From NCBI RefSeq assembly GCF_002954775.1, contig NZ_KZ672954.1, positions 24,756 to 88,755 on the forward strand: 64,000 bases of DNA, in the 5' to 3' direction. Within the stretch, counting starts at the first letter, position 1, and each line of letters starts with the position of its first letter. Under the pieces are notes generated by a model. It was not told the DNA's origin, ran no database searches, and saw only the letters and a program-made list of their open reading frames with translations. This DNA comes from Streptomyces geranii. GTDB taxonomy: Bacteria > Actinomycetota > Actinomycetes > Streptomycetales > Streptomycetaceae. Made by a program: the position numbers and the translations under genes. Below, piece by piece: positions 1 to 7,581 of this stretch.

Positions 1-677
1 GCGCCGAGGTCCTTGTCACCGGCCGCAACGAGAAGAACATCGAGGAGGCCAAGGCCGCGCTCGGTGTGGACGCGCACGTCGTCCGGTCCGATGCCGCCGA
101 CCTCGTCGCCATCGACGCGCTCGCCAAGACGGTCGAGGAGAGGCTCGGCCGGTTCGACCACCTCTTCGTGAACGCCGGCACGGCCGTCCTGGAGCCGCTC
201 CAGCACGTCACCGAGGAGACGTACGACCGCCAGTTCGGCATCAACACCAAGGGTGCCTTCTTCGTCGTACAGCGCCTCGTCCCGCTCATCAACGAGGGTG
301 GATCGATCGTCTTCACCAGCTCCATCGCCGACCACGGCGGCACGCCGGCCATGAGTGTCTACTCGGGCTCCAAGGCCGCGCTGATCTCCTTCAGCCAGGT
401 CTTCGCCGCCGAGTTGCTGCCGCGCAACATCCGCGTCAACGCCATCGGCCCCGGCTTCATCGACACTCCGAGCATGGGTGTCCCGGGTCTGAGCGACGAG
501 GAGAAGGCCGGATTCATGGCGCTCGGTGACGAGATCACCCCGATGAAGCGCCACGGCCAGGTCGAGGAGGCGGCACGTGCGGCCCTTTACCTGGCCTTCG
601 ACGCCACCTTCACCACGGGTGCGCGTCTGCCGGTCGACGGTGGGCTCGGCCAGGGTCTCTCCTACCCGCAGCAGTGA
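1..677 (+). CDS. SDR family oxidoreductase (5'-truncated by window edge)
   Basis: Short-chain dehydrogenase/reductase, a cytosolic NAD(P)-dependent oxidoreductase. The reading frame is open from base 3, so the N-terminal Rossmann TGxxxGxG motif lies outside the window. Visible: a TGRN segment after the second strand (NADP-preference type), the NAG motif (VNAGTA), the catalytic tyrosine-lysine pair in YSGSKAAL, a serine two turns upstream (FTSSIAD), and the [11 protein letters not shown] segment after the active site. The C-terminus reads [14 protein letters not shown], usual for the family. Substrate cannot be told from sequence. The next gene is about 270 bp away, so it probably closes its transcription unit. 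Confidence 0.88.
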   Translation, partial: AEVLVTGRNEKNIEEAKAALGVDAHVVRSDAADLVAIDALAKTVEERLGRFDHLFVNAGTAVLEPLQHVTEETYDRQFGINTKGAFFVVQRLVPLINEGGSIVFTSSIADHGGTPAMSVYSGSKAALISFSQVFAAELLPRNIRVNAIGPGFIDTPSMGVPGLSDEEKAGFMALGDEITPMKRHGQVEEAARAALYLAFDATFTTGARLPVDGGLGQGLSYPQQ

Positions 678-946
678 GGTTCTTCGGCGTTGCCGCTCCG
701 GGGTGCGGACGGCTTTGGCGATTGACGTCATGCGGTTCGGGCTGCATCGGGATCTGCGGAAGGCCCGGCAGATCGGTGGTGCAGCGTCCGCTGCACCACC
801 CGACCGCGCTTGCACGAACATGAACAGCCCATCAACGCCTACCACGTGGCCCATGACGACGAGGACCCGCCAACGGAAAACAGACCGCAGTCCAGATAAA
901 GCCCCAGCTCACGCACTGTGGTTCCCGTACACGCGGGGGTGTTCCC

Positions 947-1168
947 ATGTCCGTGACAGAAGAGCTGAGCTTGTCCTTGTGGTCCCCGCGCCCGCGGAGG
1001 TCCCTCGACGGCATCGGCCAAGGGCTCACCGACCTGGGCAAGGACGTCGCAAACCACGAGACCTGGCTGCGCACCCTGGAACGCGCCCGCTGGCCACTGC
1101 CCACGATCGGCGTCCTCGCCGGGCCCGCGGGTGCCGCAACGGGAGCCGTCGCCCTCTTCACCCGCTGA
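947..1168 (+). CDS. Small hypothetical protein, 73 aa
   Basis: A 73-residue ORF starting with ATG after a G-rich stretch (GCGGGGGTG) that could serve as ribosome-binding site. It starts MSVTEE and ends in a moderately hydrophobic stretch (PTIGVLAGPAGAATGAVAL) that could be one short membrane segment. A strong inverted repeat follows the stop codon at once, which supports a real transcript end. No family is recognised. Three other frames are also open here, as is common at this GC content, so the call rests mainly on the start and terminator context. Confidence 0.4.
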   Translation: MSVTEELSLSLWSPRPRRSLDGIGQGLTDLGKDVANHETWLRTLERARWPLPTIGVLAGPAGAATGAVALFTR

Positions 1169-1177
1169 ACAACACTC

Positions 1178-1214
1178 CGCCCCCTGCACGGTCATGACGG
1201 CCGCGCAGGGGGCG
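1178..1214. terminator. Hairpin terminator between convergent genes
   Basis: CGCCCCCTGC at 1178-1187 pairs perfectly with GCAGGGGGCG at 1205-1214 and is followed by TTTCGG on the plus strand. It sits between the small plus-strand gene and the convergent CYTH gene, so it probably ends transcription from both sides. Confidence 0.7.
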
Positions 1215-1232
1215 TTTCGGCATGCCCGGGGG

Positions 1233-1787
1233 TCAGCGTCGCTGAGCGGCGACCGCGTCCGTGTACAGCTCGCGCGTCAACTCCTCGGAGCCGATGCCGA
1301 GTTCGGCCAGTACGACGCGGATGTCGTCGAGGGCCGAGCTGACGTCGTCCTCGTCGACGAGGGTCTCTACCTCCAGGAACGTCCCGTCGATCTCGGGCAC
1401 GCGGACGAACGTGGCGAGCATCTGCCGACCGCGAGCCTCGAAGTCGTAGTTGCGGCAGCGCTTCTCGAAGGCGATGACCGGCGCATGGCCAAGGCCGCGC
1501 ATGATCGCGTGGGCCGCCTCGGCGTCCGTCACCTGAGTCTCGTGCTCGGGCTTGGAGCCGGACGCCTCGTCGACCGCCGCGTCCTTGAACGTGAGGACCG
1601 TTCGGGTTCCCTCCGCACCTTGTACGGTACGCACGCGCAGTTCCTGGCCGGCCTTTTCCAGGGATCCGTCAGGCCGGTCGTAGTAAGTGTCCCGGTACAC
1701 CTCGACGCGGGCCGTCGCACGCTCGTCGAGCCGCCGCATCACTGCCTCGGGCGAGTGGACGCGGGCCTTCAACTCAGCCTCGATCAC
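1233..1787 (-). CDS. CYTH-domain (class IV adenylate cyclase / triphosphatase-like) protein, 184 aa
   Basis: CYTH-superfamily protein. The N-terminal ExExK signature (E3, E5, K7 in IEAELK) marks the metal/triphosphate tunnel; further charged strands follow (QELRVRTV, TVLTFKD, EHETQVTD, FEKRCRNYDF, FLEVETLVDE). Length matches bacterial class IV adenylate cyclase/CyaB-like proteins. Known members hydrolyse triphosphates or make cAMP; which applies here cannot be decided. GTG start at 1787 follows GAGGAA at proper spacing. It lies 17 bp downstream of an XRE regulator on the same strand, so the two are probably co-transcribed. Confidence 0.85.
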   Translation of the reverse strand: MIEAELKARVHSPEAVMRRLDERATARVEVYRDTYYDRPDGSLEKAGQELRVRTVQGAEGTRTVLTFKDAAVDEASGSKPEHETQVTDAEAAHAIMRGLGHAPVIAFEKRCRNYDFEARGRQMLATFVRVPEIDGTFLEVETLVDEDDVSSALDDIRVVLAELGIGSEELTRELYTDAVAAQRR

Positions 1788-1804
1788 GGGCCGTTCCTCT
1801 CTGC

Positions 1805-2659
1805 TCAGACCGTGCGCTGCGCGACGTCGATGACAGCATCAAACATCCTTCGGAACCCCCGGAACAGGGGCCCGTGCGGCGTCTCCATCACCTTGTACGT
1901 GGCGCTCTCGTGGCCCTCCCACCCTGAGTCGAAGGCGCTGACGAACATGGCGTCGTCCGTGCGGATGAGCCGCCAGGTGGGCAGCATGCGATACCGGTAC
2001 ACCTGGATGTCGCAGTAGGCGGCAAGCAGTTCCCGCAGCCGGGCCTCCGTCAGGCGTACTCCTCTGGCGAGGGACTCAGCGGACTCTCCGATCTCGGCAG
2101 CTCGCCGGGTGAGCGCGTCGGAGTCCGGATCGAGGAGCAGCACCCGGACGCGGACCCCTTTGCCGCCCTGCTCTCGCGGGAGGCAGGCGCGCAGGAGGCT
2201 GTCGTCAAGGCCGATCAGGCCGAGACCGCGCACGGCCAGCACGTCCAGTTCCTGCGCCTCGCGGGCCTGCTGCTGGATCTCCTCGGCTGCGGAGTTCTGG
2301 GCCGCGTAGACGCGGACGACTTCGGGGAACGCGGCGAGGTCGAAGGCGGCGCCACCGGTGCGCTTCTCGCGGCTCGCGGCGAGGCCGAGCAGGTGCCGTG
2401 CGTCGTCGGGCATGTGGAGGCCGTCGGCGATCCGCTCGTACACGTCGAGGCGGGTCACTTCGCGGCGGCCGTTGATGATCTCGTTGACGCGGGCCTGTGT
2501 CATCCCGGCCGCAGCTGCGATGCGGGACTGGCTGGCGCCGGCGTACTGCTGCACGTGCCGGAAGACGGCCCCTATGTCCCGTGCGCGCAGAGCCTGTCTG
2601 ACCTCGGCACGCTCCCATGCCCAGTCGGGCAGCTTGATCGGGTCGAGTGCGGTCGGCAT
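1805..2659 (-). CDS. XRE-family transcriptional regulator, 284 aa
   Basis: DNA-binding regulator with an N-terminal helix-turn-helix (about residues 40-95: SQSRIAAAAGMTQARVNEII then RREVTRLDVYERIADGL) and a long C-terminal domain with no motif I can name, containing a possible ligand or catalytic region (VRVRVLLLDPDSDALTRRA). This layout is frequent in Streptomyces. ATG at 2659 was chosen because the domain begins soon after it; an upstream in-frame extension of about 26 residues looks non-coding. It is divergent from two small plus-strand genes at 2825-3357, and the 165-bp gap between them probably holds both promoters. Confidence 0.8.
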   Translation of the reverse strand: MPTALDPIKLPDWAWERAEVRQALRARDIGAVFRHVQQYAGASQSRIAAAAGMTQARVNEIINGRREVTRLDVYERIADGLHMPDDARHLLGLAASREKRTGGAAFDLAAFPEVVRVYAAQNSAAEEIQQQAREAQELDVLAVRGLGLIGLDDSLLRACLPREQGGKGVRVRVLLLDPDSDALTRRAAEIGESAESLARGVRLTEARLRELLAAYCDIQVYRYRMLPTWRLIRTDDAMFVSAFDSGWEGHESATYKVMETPHGPLFRGFRRMFDAVIDVAQRTV

Positions 2660-2824
2660 GGCGCAGTCCCCGGATATCCACAACAGGATGGAAAACCATC
2701 TCACCGTGAGATTACCGGTGGGGGATCGAACCCACACCGTGCGTCACAAGATCCTGGCCAGATCGGAAGGACCCCGGCAACCGCGCGAACGGCCCCGGGG
2801 CATGGACGACTGGTTGGAGCCGCC

Positions 2825-3037
2825 GTGAGCGAGAGTACGCACACCCCCGACACCTCGAACACCCATGGCAGCTACGGGTACTGCGCCTGGCATCAGGCGT
2901 TCGCGTCGGGCGTCCGGCTGATCCAGGTCCAGGAGCAGGGCTCCGGTCCGGGTGGCGGCGCCTTCGCCTGCCGGCCGTGCCGTGAGTCCTACGACCTGGT
3001 CCCGTTCGCCGACCGCCCGGTGACCGACACGTTCTGA
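2825..3037 (+). CDS. Small Cys-containing protein, 70 aa
   Basis: A 70-residue protein starting at GTG 2825 behind GGTTGGAG. It has single Cys/His features (YCAWHQ) and a CRPC pair near the C-terminus, suggesting a small zinc-binding fold. The next gene starts 3 bp after its stop, so the two form an operon. Small protein pairs like this beside an XRE gene occur in Streptomyces, but I know no function. Confidence 0.6.
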   Translation: MSESTHTPDTSNTHGSYGYCAWHQAFASGVRLIQVQEQGSGPGGGAFACRPCRESYDLVPFADRPVTDTF

Positions 3038-3039
3038 CG

Positions 3040-3357
3040 GTGCACCCCGACTTCGCCGACGCCACCCAGATGCTGCCCGTACCCCATGCGGGCGGCATCT
3101 CCCGCAAGCGCGTCGAGGGCAAGGTGTGCGTGTGGTGCCGCCAGGCACTCGACAACGGCCACGTCGACCTCGGGCCCCGGCTGAGCGTCGTCGCCGGGCA
3201 GCTGGAGCGCTGGTGGCCGCGCGGCTGCCGCCCCTGCGCCGGCCGCAAGGCAGCCGACACCTACCAGGCCCACATCCGTACGTGCGCCCGCTGCACCCAC
3301 CGCGACTACTGCCTCGACGGCCGCGCCCTGTACGCGCTCGGCGTGGAGTGCAGGTAG
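3040..3357 (+). CDS. Zinc-ribbon-like small protein, 105 aa
   Basis: A 105-residue protein starting GTG 3040, with several cysteine pairs: CVWC, a single C followed by CAGRK (RGCRPC), CARC and a late DYCLDG plus C-terminal VECR. The spacing suggests one or two structural zinc sites. It follows the 70-aa gene with almost no gap and is followed by two strong terminator hairpins, so it ends the operon. Function unknown. Confidence 0.6.
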   Translation: MHPDFADATQMLPVPHAGGISRKRVEGKVCVWCRQALDNGHVDLGPRLSVVAGQLERWWPRGCRPCAGRKAADTYQAHIRTCARCTHRDYCLDGRALYALGVECR

Positions 3358-3375
3358 CCCCACTGAACTCCCGTC

Positions 3376-3446
3376 CGTCCCCGCCCCAGGCTCATGGGGA
3401 CGGGCGGGACAGGCCCCGGCCGGTCATGTGTGTCCCGGCCGGGGCC
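3376..3446 (+). terminator. Tandem terminator hairpins
   Basis: Two inverted repeats follow the stop codon of the preceding gene: CCGTCCCC pairing with GGGGACGG, then GGCCCCGGCCGG (3412-3423) pairing with CCGGCCGGGGCC (3435-3446) across an 11-nt loop. The second is a very stable stem of the kind that ends Streptomyces operons. Confidence 0.75.
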
Positions 3447-3468
3447 GCTCCATGTCGTGATCGTCTAC

Positions 3469-3493
3469 ACCTCGGCCGAGCATCGGCCGAGGT
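3469..3493. repeat. Perfect 11-bp inverted repeat beside the first att site
   Basis: ACCTCGGCCGA at 3469-3479 and TCGGCCGAGGT at 3483-3493 around a 3-nt centre. It lies about 90 bp from the tRNA fragment and could be a recombinase/excisionase site or the outer end of the host terminator cluster. Confidence 0.5.
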
Positions 3494-3583
3494 AACGATC
3501 ACCGGAGACGAAAAGAGCCCCTCGGCTTCCGAGAGGCTGACCAGCTGTCACCAGGTGAAAACGTTCCTGCGCCAGTGACACCG

Positions 3584-3648
3584 AGGTGGGGCGGGTGGGA
3601 CTCGAACCCACGGCCGACGGATTATGAGTCCTTTGAGGATCTTGGCGG
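3584..3648 (-). repeat. Attachment-site copy 1: 3' half of a CAU-anticodon tRNA plus arm
   Basis: Read on the minus strand, about 3630-3587 is the anticodon-to-3'-end half of a tRNA with anticodon CAT (elongator Met, or Ile2 with lysidine), including the GGTTCGAGTCC T-loop and a CCCGCCCC acceptor strand. The 5' half is absent, so this is not a functional tRNA gene. The 65 bp are identical to 8929-8993, and similarity continues for about 250 bp more. This is what repeated integration of tRNA-targeting elements leaves behind. No integrase gene lies beside it. Confidence 0.75.
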
Positions 3649-3865
3649 TCCTTGCCGATCAGTGCCGATTCACGCCGTTCTTGCAGGTCAGACGTGTCGA
3701 TCACTGTCAGCCCTGTGCAGTGTTTGTCGGCCTGTTCCTGTCCTTGCGACCCCTCAATGGCCCCTGGAAGCCGATGAGTTCGACGTTTGCCACAGCAGTG
3801 ACCGCACCCGCCCTGCTCAGCCAAGAGGATGGAACCTTCGCGCAGCGGAGTCCCCTACCGACGCG

Positions 3866-3902
3866 ATGGTGCTCCACCCCTTCTCCCGGGGTGGAGCACC
3901 AT
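3866..3902. terminator. 15-bp perfect hairpin closing att unit 1
   Basis: The arms at 3866-3880 and 3888-3902 are perfect complements (15 bp) around a 7-nt loop. An equivalent hairpin of different sequence sits at the same place in the second att unit (9213-9245), so the structure is part of the duplicated unit; it was probably the terminator of a lost integrase gene or facing operon. Confidence 0.7.
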
Positions 3903-3970
3903 CCCTGACGTCAAGGCGCGAGCTTGTCCACCGGACCGCTCATCGACGTGGGTCGCAGCGCGTCGACTGG

Positions 3971-4309
3971 TCAGCCGAGGACATAGGACTCATCACCGAA
4001 GTCAGCGACGATCTTCAACTTGCCGCCGAGCGCCTTGACGTAGGCGGCGAGGGTGTCGACCTCGCTGCGCTCCAGTTGCCCCTTCTCAATACGTGAGACA
4101 CGGGCCTGGGTGACGCCCATGGCTTCGGCAACCTGGACCTGGGTGGTGTGCTGCCGCTTCCGCAGCTCGGCGAGGCGATGCACGCGGGAGGCCAGGACCA
4201 TCGCCTGCGCCCCCTTCCTAATCTGATCCTTTTCGGCATCGGTGAAGGCGAAATCCTCGGCCAGGTCTCCCCAGGAGACAGCCTGCGGGTCCTTGAGGTG
4301 ATCAGTCAT
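3971..4309 (-). CDS. HigA-like XRE antitoxin, 112 aa
   Basis: Antitoxin half of a HigBA-type module: a C-terminal Cro/C1 helix-turn-helix (TQVQVAEAMGVTQARVSRIE, about residues 56-75) follows an N-terminal acidic/helical part (TDAEKDQIRKGAQAMVLA). Its ATG overlaps the toxin stop codon (ATGA, 4306-4309), giving the toxin-first order typical of HigBA. In the family the antitoxin neutralises the toxin and represses the operon with it. Lies just inside att unit 1, a usual cargo position. Confidence 0.85.
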   Translation of the reverse strand: MTDHLKDPQAVSWGDLAEDFAFTDAEKDQIRKGAQAMVLASRVHRLAELRKRQHTTQVQVAEAMGVTQARVSRIEKGQLERSEVDTLAAYVKALGGKLKIVADFGDESYVLG

Positions 4310-4683
4310 TGCGCCCCGTCCTCTCCATCGATTCGCTTCAGATGCTCCGCGTATGCCTGCTCCGCCTGGGGCACCGCGACGCGGTACCAGCCGGACCAGT
4401 TGCCCGCCTTGTCACCGCCGACCAGGATCACGGCCTGACGGTCCGGGTCGAACACGAACAGCAACCGCACTTCAGTCGCCCCTGCCGAGCCGGGGCGAAG
4501 CTCCTTGAGGTTCGACAGAACCGAGCCCTTGATCGTGTCCACCAGAGGCCGACCCAGCGCGGGTCCTTCCTCCTGGAGGGCAGTGACAGCCTGGCTGACC
4601 TGAATCAAGGTGTCTCGGTCAGCACGGCGCAGGCCGTGAAGCCACGAAAGAGCCGGCTCGACCACAACGATCTTCCAAGCCAT
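4306..4683 (-). CDS. HigB/RelE-superfamily toxin, 125 aa
   Basis: Toxin half of the pair, matching the phage-derived Gp49-like HigB family: an N-terminal WKIVVVEPALSWLHGL strand-helix, the central GRPLVDTIKGSVLSNLKELRPG segment and the basic TEVRLLFVFDPDRQAVILVGGDKAGNW core. Family members are mRNA interferases acting at the ribosome. Start ATG 4683 is followed by the co-translated antitoxin. Length is normal for the family, and no frame damage is seen. Confidence 0.85.
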   Translation of the reverse strand: MAWKIVVVEPALSWLHGLRRADRDTLIQVSQAVTALQEEGPALGRPLVDTIKGSVLSNLKELRPGSAGATEVRLLFVFDPDRQAVILVGGDKAGNWSGWYRVAVPQAEQAYAEHLKRIDGEDGAQ

Positions 4684-4745
4684 GCAGGCATCCCCCGTCT
4701 GCGATTATTACACTGATAACATACACCACTGACAGCATATTGAGG
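4684..4745 (-). promoter_or_regulatory. Promoter/operator region of the toxin-antitoxin operon
   Basis: The AT-rich 60 bp upstream of the toxin contain two direct TCAGTG hexamers (in CTGTCAGTG and TTATCAGTG on the minus strand) spaced about 16 bp apart, in an otherwise GC-rich surround. This suits an autoregulatory operator over the -35/-10 region. Exact promoter elements are not certain. Confidence 0.45.
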
Positions 4746-5165
4746 GACTGCGATTCTTGCAGTGCGGACGCGCTACCGCCGATCCCGCACGGCGCCAGCG
4801 ACCAGCATCCCGGCGCTCGACACCAAGGGATGGCCGTTTTGCGTACTGCTGCCGTCTGCCGAGTACGCGGCAAACGAGGGCGCACGGCGTCCGTGGACTC
4901 ACGCGGAGAGGCCTACGACACCCTTCCTGGCCGAGGAGACGTTCAGGCGCTCGGTCACACGCTCTGCGCGAAGGGCGGCCTGGGTCTTGTCAGCCGTCGA
5001 AGAGTGGAACCTGCTGGAAAATGGGGTCGTCGCGCAAGCAGAGGAAACGGACGGGGGACAGGTAGCGCCCCTGGACGACTGATCGTCGACAGGGAACTCC
5101 GCGACCAGGTTGGGGCGCACGGGGTGGTAGTTCCAGTCCGCAGGACCGGAATGGCAGTAGCCTAC
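4746..5165. other. Intergenic stretch without a supported gene
   Basis: About 420 bp between the toxin-antitoxin promoter and the MarR gene. ORFs of 70-140 codons are open on both strands, none with a recognisable domain, a good ribosome-binding site or family-like composition. It may be a decayed gene; I cannot support one. Confidence 0.4.
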
Positions 5166-5190
5166 AATTAACTGTCCATGGAAGATAATT
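5166..5190 (+). promoter_or_regulatory. Putative MarR operator
   Basis: AATTA (5166-5170) and TAATT (5186-5190) form an interrupted inverted repeat in a locally AT-rich patch 17 bp upstream of the MarR gene start. MarR proteins commonly bind such dyads in their own promoters. Inference only. Confidence 0.4.
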
Positions 5191-5206
5191 CTTCGGAAGA
5201 CGAGTG

Positions 5207-5722
5207 ATGGCCGACGCCGACTTGAAGCTGCTGTACCGGGAGCTGGTCTCGCTGGAGATCGAGCTGTGGGACGGCATTGAGGGGCGATTGCGGGCCGAGT
5301 ACGACCTGCCGCTGACCTCGTTCGAGGTGCTGCACCTGCTGCGGCAGCAGCCCGGGCGGCGGATCCAGGACATCGCTGAGAAGTTCTCGATCACGGTGGG
5401 GGGCACGAGCAAGGTGGTGGATCGCCTTGAGGCGGCGGGCCTGTGTGGGCGGCGGGCCAATCCGAACGACCGTCGTTCCTCGATCGTCGAGCTGACTCCC
5501 GAGGGGCGAAAGCTGGTGGACGGGGCACTGAAGGTCTTCGAGGAGGAGCTGGAACTGCGTATCGGGTCGGTGATTCCCGAGCAGTCCGTACGCGAGGTGA
5601 CCGCGGTCCTCAGCACGCTGCGGGCGGCCGGACGCGCCCTGGAAGCGGAGCGGAAGGCCGCCGCGCAGACGCCGGTGCCGGCAATGCGGGCGCCGAAGCA
5701 GCCGGGCCGACCTGCTTCGTGA
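5207..5722 (+). CDS. MarR-family transcriptional regulator, 171 aa
   Basis: Winged helix-turn-helix regulator. The core reads LTSFEVLHLLRQQPGRRIQDIAE (helices 2-3), the recognition helix region TVGGTSKVVDRLEAAGLCGR, and the wing PNDRRSSIVELTPEGRKL with the typical D-x-R. Length is slightly above average because of a Pro/Ala-rich tail. ATG 5207 was preferred; an adjacent in-frame GTG at 5204 is equally possible behind GGAAGACGA. The neighbouring minus-strand genes (PPOX, SnoaL-like, VOC) are plausible targets. Confidence 0.88.
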   Translation: MADADLKLLYRELVSLEIELWDGIEGRLRAEYDLPLTSFEVLHLLRQQPGRRIQDIAEKFSITVGGTSKVVDRLEAAGLCGRRANPNDRRSSIVELTPEGRKLVDGALKVFEEELELRIGSVIPEQSVREVTAVLSTLRAAGRALEAERKAAAQTPVPAMRAPKQPGRPAS

Positions 5723-5789
5723 GCCGCGGCGGCCCGGCAGTGCCCGTGGGCTGCTGGACGAACACAGCCCCGGACCATCAGCCCACGAT

Positions 5790-6215
5790 TCAGTCGGCGA
5801 TACCGGCGAAGGCGATGACTTTGTCGATGTGGCCCCGGACGAGAAGGTTGCCGGGGCCGCCGTTGCGCGCGGCGTACTCCTCGGTGCGGTCCTCGCCCAT
5901 GTATCGGGCGCCCAGGAGGCCACCCCAGTGCAGCATGCCCTCCGGATCCTCGGAGATCGTCGCGCGGCCCTGGAGGAGGACGAACGTGTACGGGGGCCGG
6001 TCCTCGTCGACGCAGAGGGCGAACCGTCCGTCGCGGGCGAGGTTGCTGCCCTTGACCCCGTTCTCTTCGGTGGTGAGCACGATGTCGTCGCCGTCGAGGA
6101 GGAACCAGACCGGTGTCACGTGGGGGCTGCCGTCGGCGCGGACGGTGGACAGTTTGCCGGTGCGGGTGCCGTGCGTGACGAACGCCCGCCACTGCTCGTA
6201 GGTCATCTTCCGCAT
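5790..6215 (-). CDS. PPOX-class flavin/F420-dependent enzyme, 141 aa
   Basis: Split-beta-barrel protein of the pyridoxamine-5'-phosphate-oxidase-like class. Visible: TYEQWRAFVTHGTRTGKLSTVRADGSPHV (cofactor-binding N-terminal strands), PVWFLLDGDDIVLTT, the GSNLARDGRFALCVD strand and the PPYTFVLLQGRATI return. Actinobacterial members often use F420. ATG 6215 sits behind AAAGGCAA. The 75-bp gap to the upstream SnoaL-like gene suggests co-transcription with it. Confidence 0.85.
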   Translation of the reverse strand: MRKMTYEQWRAFVTHGTRTGKLSTVRADGSPHVTPVWFLLDGDDIVLTTEENGVKGSNLARDGRFALCVDEDRPPYTFVLLQGRATISEDPEGMLHWGGLLGARYMGEDRTEEYAARNGGPGNLLVRGHIDKVIAFAGIAD

Positions 6216-6289
6216 GCGGTTGCCTTTCATGTGCGTACGGATCGGCTCGTGGGTGTCCGGGGCCGAGTCGGCCCCGGACACCACGGGCT

Positions 6290-6682
6290 CTAGCCCCAGA
6301 AGATGTCCTCGGCGGCCGGGTCGGCGGAGAAGAGCCACATCTCGGTGATCTTGCCGTTCTCGATGCGCAGGAGGTCGACGCCGTCCATACTCATCGACGT
6401 GTCGCCGCGGCGGCCGGTGAAGTGGATGGTGGCGGCGACCAGGTCACCGTTGCCCATGAGGGTGTGGATCTTGCCGATGGCGAAGGTGCCCTGGCTGCTC
6501 TCCATCATGCTCGCGAGCATCTGGAAGACGGCGCCCTGGCCCTTGTGTTCGCCGGAGAACTGGTTGGCGCCGGGCTGGTGCCAGACGATGTCGGCGTCGA
6601 GGAGTTCACCTAGCGAGGCCATGTCTCCGGTCTGGACGGCCTGGAAGTAGGTGCGGGCGATGTCGATGTTCGAGCTGGTCAT
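6290..6682 (-). CDS. SnoaL-like / NTF2-fold protein, 130 aa
   Basis: NTF2-fold protein of the SnoaL-like group: IARTYFQAVQTGDMASLGELL helix, IVWHQPGANQFSGEHKGQGAVFQML cavity segment, and the DGVDLLRIENGKITEMWLF C-terminal strands. Such proteins are isomerases, hydrolases or binding proteins; the exact reaction cannot be read. ATG 6682 is preceded by AAGGAG at ideal spacing. A gene relic separates it from the VOC gene upstream. Confidence 0.82.
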   Translation of the reverse strand: MTSSNIDIARTYFQAVQTGDMASLGELLDADIVWHQPGANQFSGEHKGQGAVFQMLASMMESSQGTFAIGKIHTLMGNGDLVAATIHFTGRRGDTSMSMDGVDLLRIENGKITEMWLFSADPAAEDIFWG

Positions 6683-6719
6683 GTCGTTTGCTCCTTGGGT
6701 TCTTGCACGGGGGTGGTGA

Positions 6720-6790
6720 CTATCGGGCGAAGTCGAGGCGATCGGCGAGGCCGGCTTCGGTGAACGCGGCCTCGTTGAAGTGGGTGAGGA
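6720..6790 (-). pseudogene. 3' relic of an unidentified gene
   Basis: A minus-strand frame of about 23 codons ends at 6720 with protein-like sequence (RVLTHFNEAAFTEAGLADRL) and is closed upstream by an in-frame stop, with no start codon. It reads like the last residues of a deleted gene between the SnoaL-like and VOC genes. Family not recognised. Confidence 0.35.
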
Positions 6791-6900
6791 CGCGAGCCCT
6801 GCGGGGCGCTCAGGCAGGGAAAGGGGCGGAAGGAGAAGGTCCGTCGGCCGTGCTGGAGAACGGCCGTCCGGCGGTGTCGTACGACCGCCTGCGCGGCCGG

Positions 6901-7281
6901 TCAGGGGGCGGGTGCGGAGAAGACGCCGAAGTGGTTGCCAGCCGTGTCCCGCAGCCGGGCGAAGGTGAAGCCCGCGGAGTCGGAGACCGGCTGCATGAGC
7001 ACCTCGGCGCCCAGTTCGCGGGCACGCTCGACGGTCGTGGTGACGTCCTGGACGAGGACGTAGAAGATCGCATAGTTGGGGAACCTGCCCTCCGACTCCC
7101 ACACGCCGCCCGCCGGCTGCTGGGCACCGGGCGGCATCACCGAGTGGTAGGTGACGCCCGGGGTGTTGGTGTTGGGGACGTGGTTCCAGTCGAAGAGTTC
7201 GCCGTAGAACTTCTTGACCTTCTCCGGCTGGTCGGTGCCGAACTCGAACCAGGCGACCGAGTTGAAAGCGGGAACGGTCAT
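6901..7281 (-). CDS. VOC-family (glyoxalase/bleomycin-resistance-like) protein, 126 aa
   Basis: Vicinal-oxygen-chelate fold: an N-terminal module (FNSVAWFEFGTDQPEKVKKFYGELFDW) with the usual strand-helix pattern, a middle GVTYHSVMPPG strand, and a second half (YVLVQDVTTTVERARELGAEVL, FARLRDTAGNHFGVF). Metal ligands are incomplete (no clear first histidine), so it may bind rather than convert its ligand. ATG 7281 follows AAGGAG. It begins a minus-strand group regulated by the dyad at 7300-7314. Confidence 0.83.
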   Translation of the reverse strand: MTVPAFNSVAWFEFGTDQPEKVKKFYGELFDWNHVPNTNTPGVTYHSVMPPGAQQPAGGVWESEGRFPNYAIFYVLVQDVTTTVERARELGAEVLMQPVSDSAGFTFARLRDTAGNHFGVFSAPAP

Positions 7282-7299
7282 GACACTCACTCCTTGACA

Positions 7300-7314
7300 G
7301 TCCCATATAGGGAC
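7300..7314 (-). promoter_or_regulatory. Operator-like dyad upstream of the VOC gene
   Basis: GTCCCATATAGGGAC is a 15-bp inverted repeat (5-bp arms around ATATA) centred about 26 bp before the VOC start. Its place and symmetry suit a dimeric MarR/HxlR-type repressor. Both a MarR gene (5207) and an HxlR relic (8486) lie nearby. Confidence 0.5.
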
Positions 7315-7581
7315 AATCGCAACTCTCCAGGGTGCGCCTGATCCGGAGGGCAGCGACCGCGCCTCACTGGAACGGCCCACAGGGCCTGCCTGCTGGAGCA
7401 GGCAGCCAAGGCCTCGGATCGGCCACCCGCCCAGCAAACCATTTAGATTCCACGGAATCAACTTCCAGAGATTATTGTTCCCTGTGATGCAGGTTTGGCG
7501 CCCAGTCGCCTCGCCCCGCGCACATCACAGGAACGAGGCCGCCCCCGGCGCGGGCGGCCGACAGCGGAGAGGAAGCCCGTC

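Noticed and set aside
2712..2745. tRNA T-arm-like string (GTGGGGGATCGAACCCAC) upstream of the XRE gene
   Set aside because: Stem is fine but the loop has 8 nt, no acceptor stem or anticodon arm follows; chance similarity.
3624..3908. Plus-strand ORFs of 94 and 93 codons (also 8969-9250) that look alike
   Set aside because: The likeness follows from the duplicated att DNA; they begin inside the tRNA fragment, lack ribosome-binding sites and do not match a family.
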